Origin: Peribacillus sp. Bi96
GTDB lineage: Bacteria; Bacillota; Bacilli; Bacillales; DSM-1321
Length of the DNA: 64,000 bases
Direction of reading: 5' to 3'
Assembly: GCF_918698115.1 (NCBI RefSeq)
Contig: NZ_CAKKLV010000011.1
Coordinates: 1-64,000, forward strand
In this document: in pieces, positions 46,123 to 55,226 of the stretch
How positions within the stretch are numbered: position 1 is the first letter of the stretch
Layout: every line of letters begins with the position of its first letter
Notes under the pieces: model-generated
What the model was told of the DNA's origin: nothing
Databases searched by the model: none
The model's input: the letters and a program-made list of their open reading frames with translations, nothing else
Program-made: the position numbers and the translations under genes

Positions 46123-47010
46123 GTGGGAAAATACAGAGTTTTAAGCATAGCAGCATTGCTGGGGATGTTCATTTTACCTGGATGCTCACAAGGGGTTTTA
46201 GATAAAATAGGTAAAAAGACGGCTGCACCGATTACGGAAGAGAATATTGAGGTGGCTGCTGCAGCGGAGAATGATGCCAAAATCGATTCGGAGGATGAAG
46301 CAAGTCCTGAGCGAATCGATACGAGGAACTGGATAAGGGCCGAGTCCACGGTTCAGCTTCCGATATTGATGTATCATAGCATATCTGAAGGTAATAACCT
46401 TCGGGTGCCAAAAGAGGAATTCCGAATGCAAATGGCTTGGCTTCGGGAAAATGGATACCATACATTATCCCCTAATGAAGCATTTCACGTTTTAACCGAA
46501 AATCGAATGCCAAGTGAAAAGTGTGTCTGGATTACTTTTGATGATGGGTATACAGATAACTACACGGAGGCTTTTCCTATATTAAGAGAATATGACATGA
46601 AAGCGACCATTTTCATGATTGGGAAATCCATTGAAAAAGGTCATCACCTGACGGAAGGTCAAATGATGGAGATGAGCAGAAATGGGATTTCCATCGAAAG
46701 TCATACAATCAACCATCTTGAGCTGAACCGGATGACCCCAGAGCAGCAAGCAGTCGAAATGGTCCAGTCAAAGGATTTATTCGATCGAATCCTCCATCAG
46801 GACACGACAGTACTTTCGTATCCAGTTGGTCGGTATAACGAAGAGAGTCTCAGGCTGTCGGAAGAAGCTGGATACAAGATGGCAGTTACGACCGAACCTG
46901 GCGGGGCCTCCGGTGATCAAGGTATGTATGCCCTGCATCGCGTTCGGATTTCACCCGGATTATCGGTTGGTGGGTTTGCGTCACTGATTGAAAATGCTAC
47001 AAATCATTGA
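46123..47010 (+). CDS. polysaccharide deacetylase family lipoprotein
   Basis: A 295-aa protein. The lipoprotein signal ends in FILPGC (Cys near 21), followed by an Ala/Glu-rich linker (about 30-75) and a NodB-type deacetylase domain. The active-site motifs are ITFDDGYTDN (catalytic base Asp and metal Asp), IESHTINHLEL (the two metal-binding His) and LSYPVGRYNE. It probably removes N-acetyl groups from peptidoglycan or another surface glycan while anchored to the outer membrane face. The GTG start at 46123 has TAGGAGA 6 nt upstream. Confidence 0.85.
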   Translation: MGKYRVLSIAALLGMFILPGCSQGVLDKIGKKTAAPITEENIEVAAAAENDAKIDSEDEASPERIDTRNWIRAESTVQLPILMYHSISEGNNLRVPKEEFRMQMAWLRENGYHTLSPNEAFHVLTENRMPSEKCVWITFDDGYTDNYTEAFPILREYDMKATIFMIGKSIEKGHHLTEGQMMEMSRNGISIESHTINHLELNRMTPEQQAVEMVQSKDLFDRILHQDTTVLSYPVGRYNEESLRLSEEAGYKMAVTTEPGGASGDQGMYALHRVRISPGLSVGGFASLIENATNH

Positions 47011-47115
47011 AGAGGGACAGGGCATTTTGGAGCCAGTCAGAAAAATCATATAATAATAGATTCTTACATGGTGTATAATGAAAAGCAGTGAAAATTACAT
47101 ACATATGAGCGATTT

Positions 47116-47300
47116 GGTGTCTTAATGACTTAAAAGGGAAGCTGGTTGAATGCCAGCGCGGTCCCGCCACTGTATATGGGAGTTAACGGCTGTGAACCAC
47201 TGTATGAGATATGGGAAGGTGCCGTTGACGATAACCATGAGCCAGGAGACCTGCCAAGATTCGTACACCTATAACCTACGCGGATGGGAAGGTGTGTGGC
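47116..47300 (+). ncRNA. cobalamin riboswitch
   Basis: Conserved parts appear in order: GGTGTC, AAAAGGGAAGCTGGTTGAA, GCGGTCCCGCCACTGT (containing the GCCACTG B12-box core), GAGCCAGGAGACCTGCC. These are typical of adenosylcobalamin aptamers. It precedes the terminator at 47339 and the btuF start, so it should switch off the whole uptake and salvage operon when cobalamin is plentiful. Confidence 0.93.
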
Positions 47301-47338
47301 AGACCCTAAAGAGTCCGTAATTATATTGTTGCCATACA

Positions 47339-47371
47339 AGCATCTTCCGTTTAACGGGAGATGCTTTTTGT
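47339..47371 (+). terminator. riboswitch-controlled terminator
   Basis: AAGCATCTTCCGTT and AACGGGAGATGCTT form a stem followed by TTTG. This is the likely expression platform of the cobalamin riboswitch. Confidence 0.8.
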
Positions 47372-47450
47372 TTTGATGCGCATCTTCGTTTGAAGGAAGC
47401 GCTATTTCATAGGTGGGAAAAACTAAATAAAAAGATTGTGGGGAATGAAA

Positions 47451-48416
47451 ATGAAGAAAATTTTTGGTCTGATACTGGTGTTATTACTGACTGCAGGTAT
47501 GATCGTTGGTTGCAGCGGGGGATCTAATGACGGAACGGAAAAGCAGCAAACGAATCATGCTCAACACCAAGCTTTCCCGATTACGATTAAAGATGCAACG
47601 GGTGAAAAAGTAACGATAGAAGAAAAACCGAAGAAAATCGTTACGTTGATACCAAGTAATACGGAAGTGGTATTTGCTCTTGGTTTGGGTAAAAAGGTTG
47701 TTGGTGTTTCCGACAATGATAATTACCCGGAAGAAACGAAAGAAATCGAAAAAGTTGGCGGAATGGAAATGAATACGGAGTTGATTGTTTCCTTAAAGCC
47801 TGATCTTGTTCTTGCCCATGCATCCAGTGCCCATAATTCAAGTGAGGGATTAAAGCAGATTAAGGATGCTGGAATAGATGTCCTTGTAGTCAATGATGCA
47901 CAAAGCTTCGACGAAGTGTATGAGTCTATCGATATGATTGGACAGGCAACAGGAGAACATGATAAGGCAAAAGAAATCATTACCGATATGAAAACGAAGC
48001 TGAAGGCTTTATCTGAAAAAGCCAAATCCGTAAAGGAAGCGGATAGAAAGACCGTTTTAGTGGAGGTTTCGCCGTCTCCGGAAATATATACACCTGGAAA
48101 AAATACATTCATGAATGAAATGCTTCAAATGATTTCAGCGAAGAATGCAGCGGCTGAATTGGACGGTTGGGCAAAAATTGATGAAGAGTCGATGATTGCT
48201 GCAAATCCGGATGTCATTATTACAACGTATGGTTATTATACAAAAGATCCAATCAGTGAAGTGACCGGCAGAAAAGGATGGCAAGACGTAAAAGCTGTTA
48301 AGAACGGCCAAGTCTTTGATGTCCAGTCTGACTTGGTGACACGTTCCGGTCCACGCTTAATAGAGGGAGTAGAGGCACTTGCCAAATCAGTCTATCCGAA
48401 CGTATTTGACAAATAA
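47451..48416 (+). CDS. btuF: cobalamin/cobinamide-binding lipoprotein
   Basis: A 321-aa TroA/BtuF-type class III binding protein. The lipoprotein signal MKKIFGLILVLLLTAG ends at IVGC (Cys near 21). The two-lobed fold starts with KIVTLIPSNTEVVFALGLGKKVVGVS, and LKPDLVLAHAS is the characteristic lobe-1 segment. As the first gene behind the B12 riboswitch it captures corrinoids outside the cell and passes them to BtuC/BtuD. The start at 47451 is chosen for GTGGGG spacing; an in-frame ATG lies at 47445. Confidence 0.9.
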   Translation: MKKIFGLILVLLLTAGMIVGCSGGSNDGTEKQQTNHAQHQAFPITIKDATGEKVTIEEKPKKIVTLIPSNTEVVFALGLGKKVVGVSDNDNYPEETKEIEKVGGMEMNTELIVSLKPDLVLAHASSAHNSSEGLKQIKDAGIDVLVVNDAQSFDEVYESIDMIGQATGEHDKAKEIITDMKTKLKALSEKAKSVKEADRKTVLVEVSPSPEIYTPGKNTFMNEMLQMISAKNAAAELDGWAKIDEESMIAANPDVIITTYGYYTKDPISEVTGRKGWQDVKAVKNGQVFDVQSDLVTRSGPRLIEGVEALAKSVYPNVFDK

Positions 48417-49446
48417 AGGGACGTTTGCTTATTTGATTGCGTTATTGTTTTTACTTTTTGCTTGTACGATTGGCATTTCCTTTGGTTCGGTGCCAGTACC
48501 GATTCCAGTACTTATACAAATAATCGGCAAAGAGATTTTTCATTTACCGCTTTCCGTTGATCCGGATGTGATGCTGACGAATATCGTGATGAACATCCGC
48601 TTGCCGCGTGTATTGCTTGCGGGTTTGGTTGGTGCTTCACTTGCGATTGCCGGTGCGGCATTTCAGGGATTGCTCCGGAATCCGCTCGCTGACCCTTACA
48701 CATTAGGTATATCATCAGGAGCATCAGTGGGAGCTGTATTGACCTTATTCTTGAATATATCACTGCCATTCATCGGTTTATATACTCTTCCGGTATTGAG
48801 TATCTCATGTTCCGTGATCACGATTTTCTGTGTATTGGCTTTTGCAAAAAAAATGGATCGATCGATGAAGGTGGAAACGATCATATTAACCGGAATCATT
48901 TTCAGCTCGTTTTTAAGTGCCTTCATTTCTTTGATGATTGCGTTGACGGGTGAGGAATTAAGGCAAATCATTGGCTGGCTCATGGGCAGCGTTTCAATGC
49001 GTGGTTGGACGTATATCGCGATCATTTTGCCGTTTTTTATCATTGGTTCACTGATCTTGCTCATGAATACAAGTGAATTGAATGCGATGACTTTCGGGGA
49101 AGACCGGGCAAAACACTTAGGTGTGAATGTGCAGCGGCGAAAAATGTGGATCTTGATTGCTGGTTCGATATTGACAGGGGCAGCCGTTGCAGTTTCCGGG
49201 ACGATTGGCTTTGTAGGATTGGTCATTCCTCATTTGGTCCGTAGGATTTGGGGGCCAGACCATAAACATTTGCTTCCGTTGTCTTTGCTGATAGGAAGCG
49301 GATTCTTGATTCTGGCGGACCTTGTCGCACGGACGATCATAGCCCCATCGGAACTGCCGATCGGGGTCATCACTTCACTTATCGGGGCACCGGCATTTGC
49401 GCTGATTTTATTAAAGAGACGGAGAGTGGGTAGGACGGATGCTTGA
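48379..49446 (+). CDS. btuC: cobalamin ABC transporter permease
   Basis: A 355-aa FecCD/BtuC-family permease with about ten helices. It includes NIRLPRVLLAGLVGASLAIAG at the first core helices, QGLLRNPLADPYTLGISSGA and GTIGFVGLVIPHLVRRIWGPDHK, the last being the coupling region. The start is uncertain: the TTG at 48379 has GGAG 9 nt upstream and overlaps the end of btuF, while in-frame TTGs at 48406 and 48433 are alternatives. It overlaps the start of the ATPase gene by 8 bp. Confidence 0.9.
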   Translation: MPNQSIRTYLTNKGTFAYLIALLFLLFACTIGISFGSVPVPIPVLIQIIGKEIFHLPLSVDPDVMLTNIVMNIRLPRVLLAGLVGASLAIAGAAFQGLLRNPLADPYTLGISSGASVGAVLTLFLNISLPFIGLYTLPVLSISCSVITIFCVLAFAKKMDRSMKVETIILTGIIFSSFLSAFISLMIALTGEELRQIIGWLMGSVSMRGWTYIAIILPFFIIGSLILLMNTSELNAMTFGEDRAKHLGVNVQRRKMWILIAGSILTGAAVAVSGTIGFVGLVIPHLVRRIWGPDHKHLLPLSLLIGSGFLILADLVARTIIAPSELPIGVITSLIGAPAFALILLKRRRVGRTDA

Positions 49447-50911
49447 AGTAAAAGGGTTAACAGGTGGATATGGCAATAAAACCGTTTTAGACTCTGTCTC
49501 ATTTGACGTACATAAAGGGGAGTTATTCGGAATTCTAGGTCCAAATGGCAGCGGGAAAACGACGCTTTTGAGCATGCTCAGCGGGGTGCTCGATTATAAG
49601 GGAGGAAGCATACGGATAAGGGGAAGGGATTTGAAGGATTATTCGTCAAAACAACTTGCACAGGTCATTGCGGTGCTTCCTCAACATTCCTCATTAGCTT
49701 TTTCTTATACAGTAAAAGAGACGGTCTCACTTGGGCGCTATTCCCATCAAACAGGTTGGTTCCATAGTTGGTCAGCAGAAGATGAAACGATTGTCCAACG
49801 GGTGATGAATCAAACGGGGGTGGCAGATTTTCAGGATCTTCAATTTGAACGATTATCAGGTGGAGAGAGACAGCGGGTCTTACTGGCGCAGGCACTTGCC
49901 CAGGAACCAGAAATTCTTTTTTTGGACGAGCCAACGAATCACTTGGATCTTTCCTATCAAAAGGATCTTCTTGATTTAATGAGGAAAATGGCAAAGGAGC
50001 AAGAGTTAACCGTTATTTCAATATTTCATGACTTGAATTTGGCTGGATTATATTGTGATCGGCTTATGCTGCTTGAAAAAGGTCAAATTCAAGTTATTGA
50101 TGTGCCGAATGAAGTGCTCCAACAGGACCGGATTCAGGGTGTATATCAGACGACGATTGAAAAACATCCGCATCCCGCTCTTCCAAAACCGCAGATGTTC
50201 ATCGTTCCGGAAATGCATAGCAGTGATACTGCCCCTATGGAAATCGATGAATCATATCTGACAGTTGGTCCAGAAATGATTCAATTGAACTCTCCGATCC
50301 CATTAAGAACGATGTCTTCTGGAGTGACTGGTTCGGGGACGGGCTGGCATCGATATTTCGTGAATAGGCACGTCCATCGCGATTATAATTGCGAGGATCA
50401 CCTTGTTGAAATGGCGGAATATTTAAGAACGCAAGGTTTTGAACCGCAGGAAACGGTAGGGATGATGACGGCAGTCTTTCTCGATACGGTTGTTTTCAAG
50501 TTTTTAAGAGGTGAAAATTTCTCGGCTTTTATCATCGTTACGGCTGGAGTGGGGAATGCCATCGACGCTTCTTTAGCCGACCGACATTCTTGGAGTTCGA
50601 CTCCGGGAACCATCAACACATGGATATTCGTAAATGGTCACTTGGCAGAAGAGGCGTTCATCCACAGCATTGTTACCGCGACCGAGGCTAAAGCAAAGGC
50701 TCTTCATGATTTACATGTCTTGGATAAGGTAACAAATACATGTGCAACAGGAACATCGACTGACAGTATTTTGATTGCGGCAACTCAAAGAGGGGCAAAG
50801 CTTCACTATGCAGGCACCATCACTCCGCTAGGTAAGCTGATCAGCCGTGGTGTATATGATTGTACCGTAGAAGCGATAAAGAAAAATCGGAAACGGATTG
50901 AGGAACTATGA
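49439..50911 (+). CDS. btuD: BtuD-CbiZ fusion: cobalamin importer ATPase with adenosylcobinamide amidohydrolase domain
   Basis: A 490-aa fusion. Residues 1-255 are an ABC ATPase of the FecE/BtuD type (Walker A GPNGSGKT at 34-41, LSGGERQRVLLAQAL, LFLDEPTNHLD). After a linker, residues about 270-490 form a CbiZ domain (SGVTGSGTGWHRYFVNRHV, TAGVGNAIDASLADR, TCATGTSTDSILIAA). CbiZ hydrolyses the aminopropanol side chain of adenosylcobinamide to give adenosylcobyric acid, so imported incomplete corrinoids can be rebuilt by CbiB. Similar fusions are known in Bacillus (YvrA). It overlaps cbiB by ATGA. Confidence 0.93.
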   Translation: MLEVKGLTGGYGNKTVLDSVSFDVHKGELFGILGPNGSGKTTLLSMLSGVLDYKGGSIRIRGRDLKDYSSKQLAQVIAVLPQHSSLAFSYTVKETVSLGRYSHQTGWFHSWSAEDETIVQRVMNQTGVADFQDLQFERLSGGERQRVLLAQALAQEPEILFLDEPTNHLDLSYQKDLLDLMRKMAKEQELTVISIFHDLNLAGLYCDRLMLLEKGQIQVIDVPNEVLQQDRIQGVYQTTIEKHPHPALPKPQMFIVPEMHSSDTAPMEIDESYLTVGPEMIQLNSPIPLRTMSSGVTGSGTGWHRYFVNRHVHRDYNCEDHLVEMAEYLRTQGFEPQETVGMMTAVFLDTVVFKFLRGENFSAFIIVTAGVGNAIDASLADRHSWSSTPGTINTWIFVNGHLAEEAFIHSIVTATEAKAKALHDLHVLDKVTNTCATGTSTDSILIAATQRGAKLHYAGTITPLGKLISRGVYDCTVEAIKKNRKRIEEL

Positions 50912-51873
50912 TATACCATCACCTTTTTGCCGTTACACTGGCGTTTTTCCTTGACTTATTAATAGGTGATCCGCCAAATTGGCCGCATCCTGTAAAATGG
51001 ATTGGAACGATGATAAGCAAGTTGGATCGGGCATTCAATAAAGGTAGATCTAAGAAACGTAATGGGCTTTTCATGTTGATGATCGTATTAAGTGTGGTGA
51101 TTGTGGTTACAGGTCTAACCGTCTATTTAGCATACCGAATCAATCCGCTTGCGGGTATACTTTGGGAAGCTGTCGTCGTTTCTACTACGATTGCTCAAAA
51201 AGGCTTAAAGCAAGCAGGGTTGGATGTTTGCCATCCGCTGAATGAACGGGATTTTCCTGAAGCGAGGCTAAAGCTTTCCTATATTGTAGGCCGTGATACA
51301 GCAGATCTTGATGAATCCGAAATAGTCAGGGGTACAGTAGAAACCGTTGCTGAAAATACGAGTGATGGTGTCACTGCCCCAATGTTTTGGGCAGCGATTG
51401 GCGGTGCACCGCTCGCGATGATGTATAGGGCAATTAATACCTGTGATTCGATGGTGGGTTACAAAAATGATAAATATGCTCAATTTGGCTGGGCTTCAGC
51501 AAAGCTCGATGATATCGTAAACTGGATTCCCAGTCGCCTCACGGGGTTCCTGATGCTGCTTAGCTCGAAATCCAGCTATCACGGATTGGGTGGCAGATGG
51601 AAGATTTTAATCAAAGATGCGAAAAAACATCCAAGTCCGAATAGCGGGTGGTGTGAAGCGGGCGTTGCTGCCATTTTGGGCGTGCAGCTTGGCGGTCGGA
51701 ATATGTACAAAGGAGTTGTTTCTGACCGTGCGAGGATGGGAGTTCCACTTGTTCCATTAGAAGCAATACATATACCGAAATCGATTACCATCATGCATCG
51801 GTCTTCTTTTGTATTTTTACTGATGCTTTGGCTAGGGGGGCTTACTATTGTCATTACCAACTCATGGCTCTAA
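50908..51873 (+). CDS. cbiB: adenosylcobinamide-phosphate synthase
   Basis: A 321-aa membrane enzyme that joins adenosylcobyric acid with aminopropanol phosphate. Family segments: FFLDLLIGDPPNWPHPVKWIG at the N-terminus, GRDTADLDESEIVRGTVETV and ENTSDGVTAPMFWAAIGG. It receives the product of the CbiZ domain upstream and the product of CobD downstream. It starts inside the stop of btuD-cbiZ (ATGA), and its end overlaps cobD. Confidence 0.94.
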   Translation: MIYHHLFAVTLAFFLDLLIGDPPNWPHPVKWIGTMISKLDRAFNKGRSKKRNGLFMLMIVLSVVIVVTGLTVYLAYRINPLAGILWEAVVVSTTIAQKGLKQAGLDVCHPLNERDFPEARLKLSYIVGRDTADLDESEIVRGTVETVAENTSDGVTAPMFWAAIGGAPLAMMYRAINTCDSMVGYKNDKYAQFGWASAKLDDIVNWIPSRLTGFLMLLSSKSSYHGLGGRWKILIKDAKKHPSPNSGWCEAGVAAILGVQLGGRNMYKGVVSDRARMGVPLVPLEAIHIPKSITIMHRSSFVFLLMLWLGGLTIVITNSWL

Positions 51874-52921
51874 TCCGCATTATCTTTACGAAGCGCTGGA
51901 AATTGAAATGCCTGAAATTGTTCTTGATTTCAGTGCGAACATTAACCCATTGGGCCCTCCTTTACGCATAAAGGAACGGTGGACGGAATTTTTCGATGGA
52001 ATCCTGCAATACCCAGATCCACATGCCGTTGAACTGACAAAATCAATTGCAAAAAAAGAAGCACTTCCAGAGCAAGCCGTTTTAGTAGGAAACGGCGGTG
52101 CAGAAATAATCATGTTGGTAGCGAACAAGTTAGCCAACAAAAAGGTGTTGATCATTCAGCCGGCGTTTGCGGAATATGCAGAAGCTTGTTTGGCAGCAGG
52201 GTGTGAGGTCGATTTTCATCAGCTTGAAGAGCCTGAGTGGCAACTGGATTTGGATCGCCTGATACCTCGATTATCAAATTATGATGCAATTTTCTTATGT
52301 ACGCCTAATAATCCTACAGGGGTTTCATTTAAGCGGGATGACGTTAAGGAATTAATCAATGAATGCCAAAAAGCGGATTGCCTAGTTGTCATGGATGAGG
52401 CTTTCTATGATTTTACGGAAGACTCCTTTTCTTATGCATCTTTAATCAACCAATTTCCACATTTACTCATTCTAAGATCGATGACTAAAATCTTTGCAAT
52501 TCCGGGTTTGAGAATAGGCTATTTGCTTGCGGCACCGGACATCATAAAACGGGTAAAAACTTATAAGCCGCATTGGAGTGTCAACCATGTAGCGTTGGAA
52601 GTAGGGAAGATCTGTCTTGCAGAAGAAGCATATATGAGAAAAACGAGAGACTATATACAATTGCAAAAGCAAAAACTTTTCCGGTTTTATGAAGAGCAAG
52701 GGTTGATTGTCTCCAATAGCACGGTTAATTTTTATTTAGTCAAAGATGAATCCTTATCCCTTTTCCCTTTTTTGTTGAAAAAAGGAATCGTTCCGCGCCA
52801 TACCTATAATTTCCCGGGTTTGGATGGATTATGGCTCCGATTTGCAGTGAAGAGTGAACGTGATAACGAAGCACTGATGGAGGGGGTAAGACAGTGGAGA
52901 AAGCAAGGCTCTGTTTTATAA
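51848..52921 (+). CDS. cobD: L-threonine-O-3-phosphate decarboxylase
   Basis: A 357-aa PLP-dependent aminotransferase-fold enzyme (HisC-like) producing (R)-1-amino-2-propanol phosphate for CbiB. Motifs: DFSANINPLGPP at the start, LCTPNNPTGVSF, VVMDEAFYDF, and the PLP lysine in LRSMTKIFAIPGLRIGY. The TTG start at 51848 lies 7 nt after GGGGGG and overlaps cbiB by 26 bp. In Bacillus-type genomes this enzyme is easily confused with HisC; the operon context decides for CobD. Confidence 0.9.
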   Translation: MSLPTHGSNPHYLYEALEIEMPEIVLDFSANINPLGPPLRIKERWTEFFDGILQYPDPHAVELTKSIAKKEALPEQAVLVGNGGAEIIMLVANKLANKKVLIIQPAFAEYAEACLAAGCEVDFHQLEEPEWQLDLDRLIPRLSNYDAIFLCTPNNPTGVSFKRDDVKELINECQKADCLVVMDEAFYDFTEDSFSYASLINQFPHLLILRSMTKIFAIPGLRIGYLLAAPDIIKRVKTYKPHWSVNHVALEVGKICLAEEAYMRKTRDYIQLQKQKLFRFYEEQGLIVSNSTVNFYLVKDESLSLFPFLLKKGIVPRHTYNFPGLDGLWLRFAVKSERDNEALMEGVRQWRKQGSVL

Positions 52922-53469
52922 CCGGGGGTGTCCGAAGCGGGAAAAGTGGTTTCGCGGAAAAAAAAGCCCTGGAATATGCACTCCAAATGAATGGCCAATT
53001 GCATTACCTCGCTTGCGGCCGTGTCAGTGATGCTGAAATGGGGGAACGCATTCTTCGGCACCAAAAAGATAGAGAAAACAGCCCGATTGCCTGGAGGACA
53101 TCGGAATACGCAACGGATATTACAAGAATCGGGGCTGATATTAATCAGGATTCGATAATCCTGCTCGATTGTTTGACAACCCTTCTTGATAATGAACTAT
53201 TTGGCCCTGGTATTCCGCTTGAAAAGGAATTTTTACATAGCGTTTTTATAAAAATATTAGACGGGATCAATGAGATCAGAAAACAATCCAGTTGTTTAAT
53301 CATCGTGAGCAATGAATTGGTTCAGGAACCGATTTTTCAAAATGATTTCCTCCATATATACGGAAAAACACTAGGGTTGCTTCATCAAGCGATCGTCGGT
53401 CAGGCTGATGAGGCTTATCTTGTTGAATCGGGTATTCCATTAGTGATGAAAGGGTGCATGCAGGTATGA
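52894..53469 (+). CDS. cobU: adenosylcobinamide kinase / adenosylcobinamide-phosphate guanylyltransferase
   Basis: A 191-aa enzyme. The P-loop GGVRSGKS is at 11-18, LLDCLTTLLDNELF is the Walker B region, and VSNELVQEPIFQNDF (usually VSNEVG) is the conserved later motif. It activates cobinamide (phosphate) to GDP-cobinamide before ring-tail joining by CobS. The GTG start at 52894 has GGAGGGGG upstream and overlaps cobD by 28 bp. Its stop overlaps the cobS start. Confidence 0.92.
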   Translation: MEKARLCFITGGVRSGKSGFAEKKALEYALQMNGQLHYLACGRVSDAEMGERILRHQKDRENSPIAWRTSEYATDITRIGADINQDSIILLDCLTTLLDNELFGPGIPLEKEFLHSVFIKILDGINEIRKQSSCLIIVSNELVQEPIFQNDFLHIYGKTLGLLHQAIVGQADEAYLVESGIPLVMKGCMQV

Positions 53470-54257
53470 ACGGTGTAATCGGATTTCTAATTAACCTGCA
53501 GTTCTTTACGGTTTTTCCGATAAAGAAGCAGCTTCCGATGGAGAAGAAATATATTCATAGTGCCATTCAAACCTTTCCGTTCGTCGGTCTTTTGCTAGGC
53601 TTGATATTGGGCGGTGTTTTATATGCATTAGTGGAATGGACCCCTTTGTCATCCCTTGCAATTGCGTTTGTCCTTTGGTTTTTGACGATGGCGTTAACGG
53701 GGGGCTTGCACCTCGATGGGTGGATTGATGCCAGTGACGCTTTTTTTTCCTATCAGGATAAAGAACGCCGATTGGAAATCATGAAGGATTCCAGGACAGG
53801 TGCATTCGGTGTCATCTCCGTCATCGTTCTATTGGCTGCCCGATTCATATTCATTTATGAAATTGTCGAACGGGTCAATGAATGGACATACTTCTTGATT
53901 ATTGGCCTTCCATTCTTAAGCAAATGTGTGATGGGTTATTTACTTAGCCGGATGCCACTGGCTAAAAAAGAGGGGCTGGGTGCTTTCTTTCAAAGTGCTG
54001 TAAAGAAAAGCAGTTTGCCTATTTATTGGCTATACCTCCTTGTATGCCTTGCGATTGCTTGGATCATCGATTTTAAGCTTATCACTTTATTTTCCATCAT
54101 GTGTCTGGCTGCGCTGTTCTTCCTATTTTATATAAAACGTAAAATCATCAGTTGGTTCGGTGGGATAACAGGGGATGTACTGGGTGCATCAGTGGAAGGG
54201 GTTGAGCTTTGGTTATGGCTGATACTGTGGCTATTACACTACTTCGCCATGGGCTGA
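53466..54257 (+). CDS. cobS: adenosylcobinamide-GDP ribazoletransferase (cobalamin synthase)
   Basis: A 263-aa membrane enzyme that joins GDP-cobinamide with alpha-ribazole or its phosphate. Typical signatures: LQFFTVFPIKK at the N-terminus, ALTGGLHLDGWIDASDAFFS (metal/active-site motif), MKDSRTGAFG and the GGITGDVLGASVE end. The start at 53466 overlaps the cobU stop (ATGA); the 53454 ATG is an alternative with no better site. Confidence 0.93.
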   Translation: MNGVIGFLINLQFFTVFPIKKQLPMEKKYIHSAIQTFPFVGLLLGLILGGVLYALVEWTPLSSLAIAFVLWFLTMALTGGLHLDGWIDASDAFFSYQDKERRLEIMKDSRTGAFGVISVIVLLAARFIFIYEIVERVNEWTYFLIIGLPFLSKCVMGYLLSRMPLAKKEGLGAFFQSAVKKSSLPIYWLYLLVCLAIAWIIDFKLITLFSIMCLAALFFLFYIKRKIISWFGGITGDVLGASVEGVELWLWLILWLLHYFAMG

Positions 54258-54832
54258 CGGAAGCAAATGAGCGAAAATCCTATTTAGGCTGGACGGATTC
54301 TCCATTAAGCATCGAAGGAGAAAAGGAAATTCTGTTCTTGAGGGGTTGTTACCCAGTATACGAAAAAATTCATACGAGTGATTTGCCTCGTTGTGTGGAA
54401 ACCGCAAAACTGTTGTTTCCAGAAGTTGTTCCGGTCAAAAACCCTTCGTTCCGAGAAATGAACTTCGGCAATTGGGAAGGACGAACGTACGATGAGTTGA
54501 AGACAGATGGCGATTATCTTAATTGGTTGGAACGCCCCATGGCGGCAATGGTGCCTGGGGGTGAAAGCTATCCGGGGTTTTCCGAACGTGTTCAAAATGG
54601 CTGGAACCAATTGATTGCCAGTGAGGAAAGTCATTATGCACTAATGACCCATGGAGGGGTAATACGTGAATTACTGGTCCGCTATGCCCCGATGGAAAAG
54701 TCCTTTTTTGATTGGAGTATTTCTCACGGAAAGGGATATGAGCTCATATGGGAGGACCGGGACAGTTTAAGGAGGGGTGAACGGTGCACTTCGTTACAGG
54801 CGGCGCCTATAATGGGAAAACGAAATGGGTAA
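54215..54832 (+). CDS. cobC: histidine phosphatase, probable alpha-ribazole phosphatase
   Basis: A 205-aa histidine phosphatase-family enzyme. The catalytic motif is LLRHGLTEAN (phospho-His near 11), REMNFGNWEGRTYDEL follows, and the second His is in MTHGGVIREL. In cobalamin operons such proteins dephosphorylate alpha-ribazole-5'-phosphate or adenosylcobalamin-5'-phosphate. It overlaps cobS by 43 bp. The start at 54215 is ATG; a TTG at 54209 is also in frame. Confidence 0.85.
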   Translation: MADTVAITLLRHGLTEANERKSYLGWTDSPLSIEGEKEILFLRGCYPVYEKIHTSDLPRCVETAKLLFPEVVPVKNPSFREMNFGNWEGRTYDELKTDGDYLNWLERPMAAMVPGGESYPGFSERVQNGWNQLIASEESHYALMTHGGVIRELLVRYAPMEKSFFDWSISHGKGYELIWEDRDSLRRGERCTSLQAAPIMGKRNG

Positions 54833-55212
54833 AGGAATTATATGGTTTGGAAAATAAGGCCCTTTGGTTATCCGGTTATCGGAAAGAACAGCCGGAAATG
54901 TTTGATTTTCAAGGTAATACCGTCATATTGCAGGGGTTGGATGCATGGATTCAACAAGATGCCGAAACGATGGATACAGATTCGATTCGAATAAGATGGA
55001 AGGAAATCATGGCTGACTGGCGAATATGGGAGAAGGAAAGGGATGAAAACATCTGCATTGTGATCGGTTCTGATATATCGAAAGGTATCGTCCCGATGGA
55101 AGCAAGGGATCGCCGATGGCGCGATGCCTGCGGATGGGTATTTCAAGATGTAGCATCCTTATCAACGCGTGTTGATATCATTTGGTATGGAATTAACCAG
55201 CGAATAAAATAG
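54784..55212 (+). CDS. second, shortened CobU-like protein
   Basis: A 142-aa protein with a P-loop (TGGAYNGKTKW, GxxxxGKT at about 6-13) and the end of the CobU fold: IVIGSDISKGIVPMEARDRR followed by RDACGWVFQDVASLSTRVDI. It is about 50 residues shorter than the CobU encoded upstream and lacks a Walker B as clear. The GTG start at 54784 has GGAGGGG 6 nt upstream and overlaps cobC. It may be a specialised nucleotide-loop kinase or a degenerate paralogue; its separate role is unknown. Confidence 0.6.
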   Translation: MHFVTGGAYNGKTKWVKELYGLENKALWLSGYRKEQPEMFDFQGNTVILQGLDAWIQQDAETMDTDSIRIRWKEIMADWRIWEKERDENICIVIGSDISKGIVPMEARDRRWRDACGWVFQDVASLSTRVDIIWYGINQRIK

Positions 55213-55226
55213 AGGAGGTAATTGGG

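Noticed and set aside
51848-52921. Histidinol-phosphate aminotransferase
   Set aside because: The fold is shared, but the gene is embedded between cbiB and cobU with overlaps, so CobD is far more likely.
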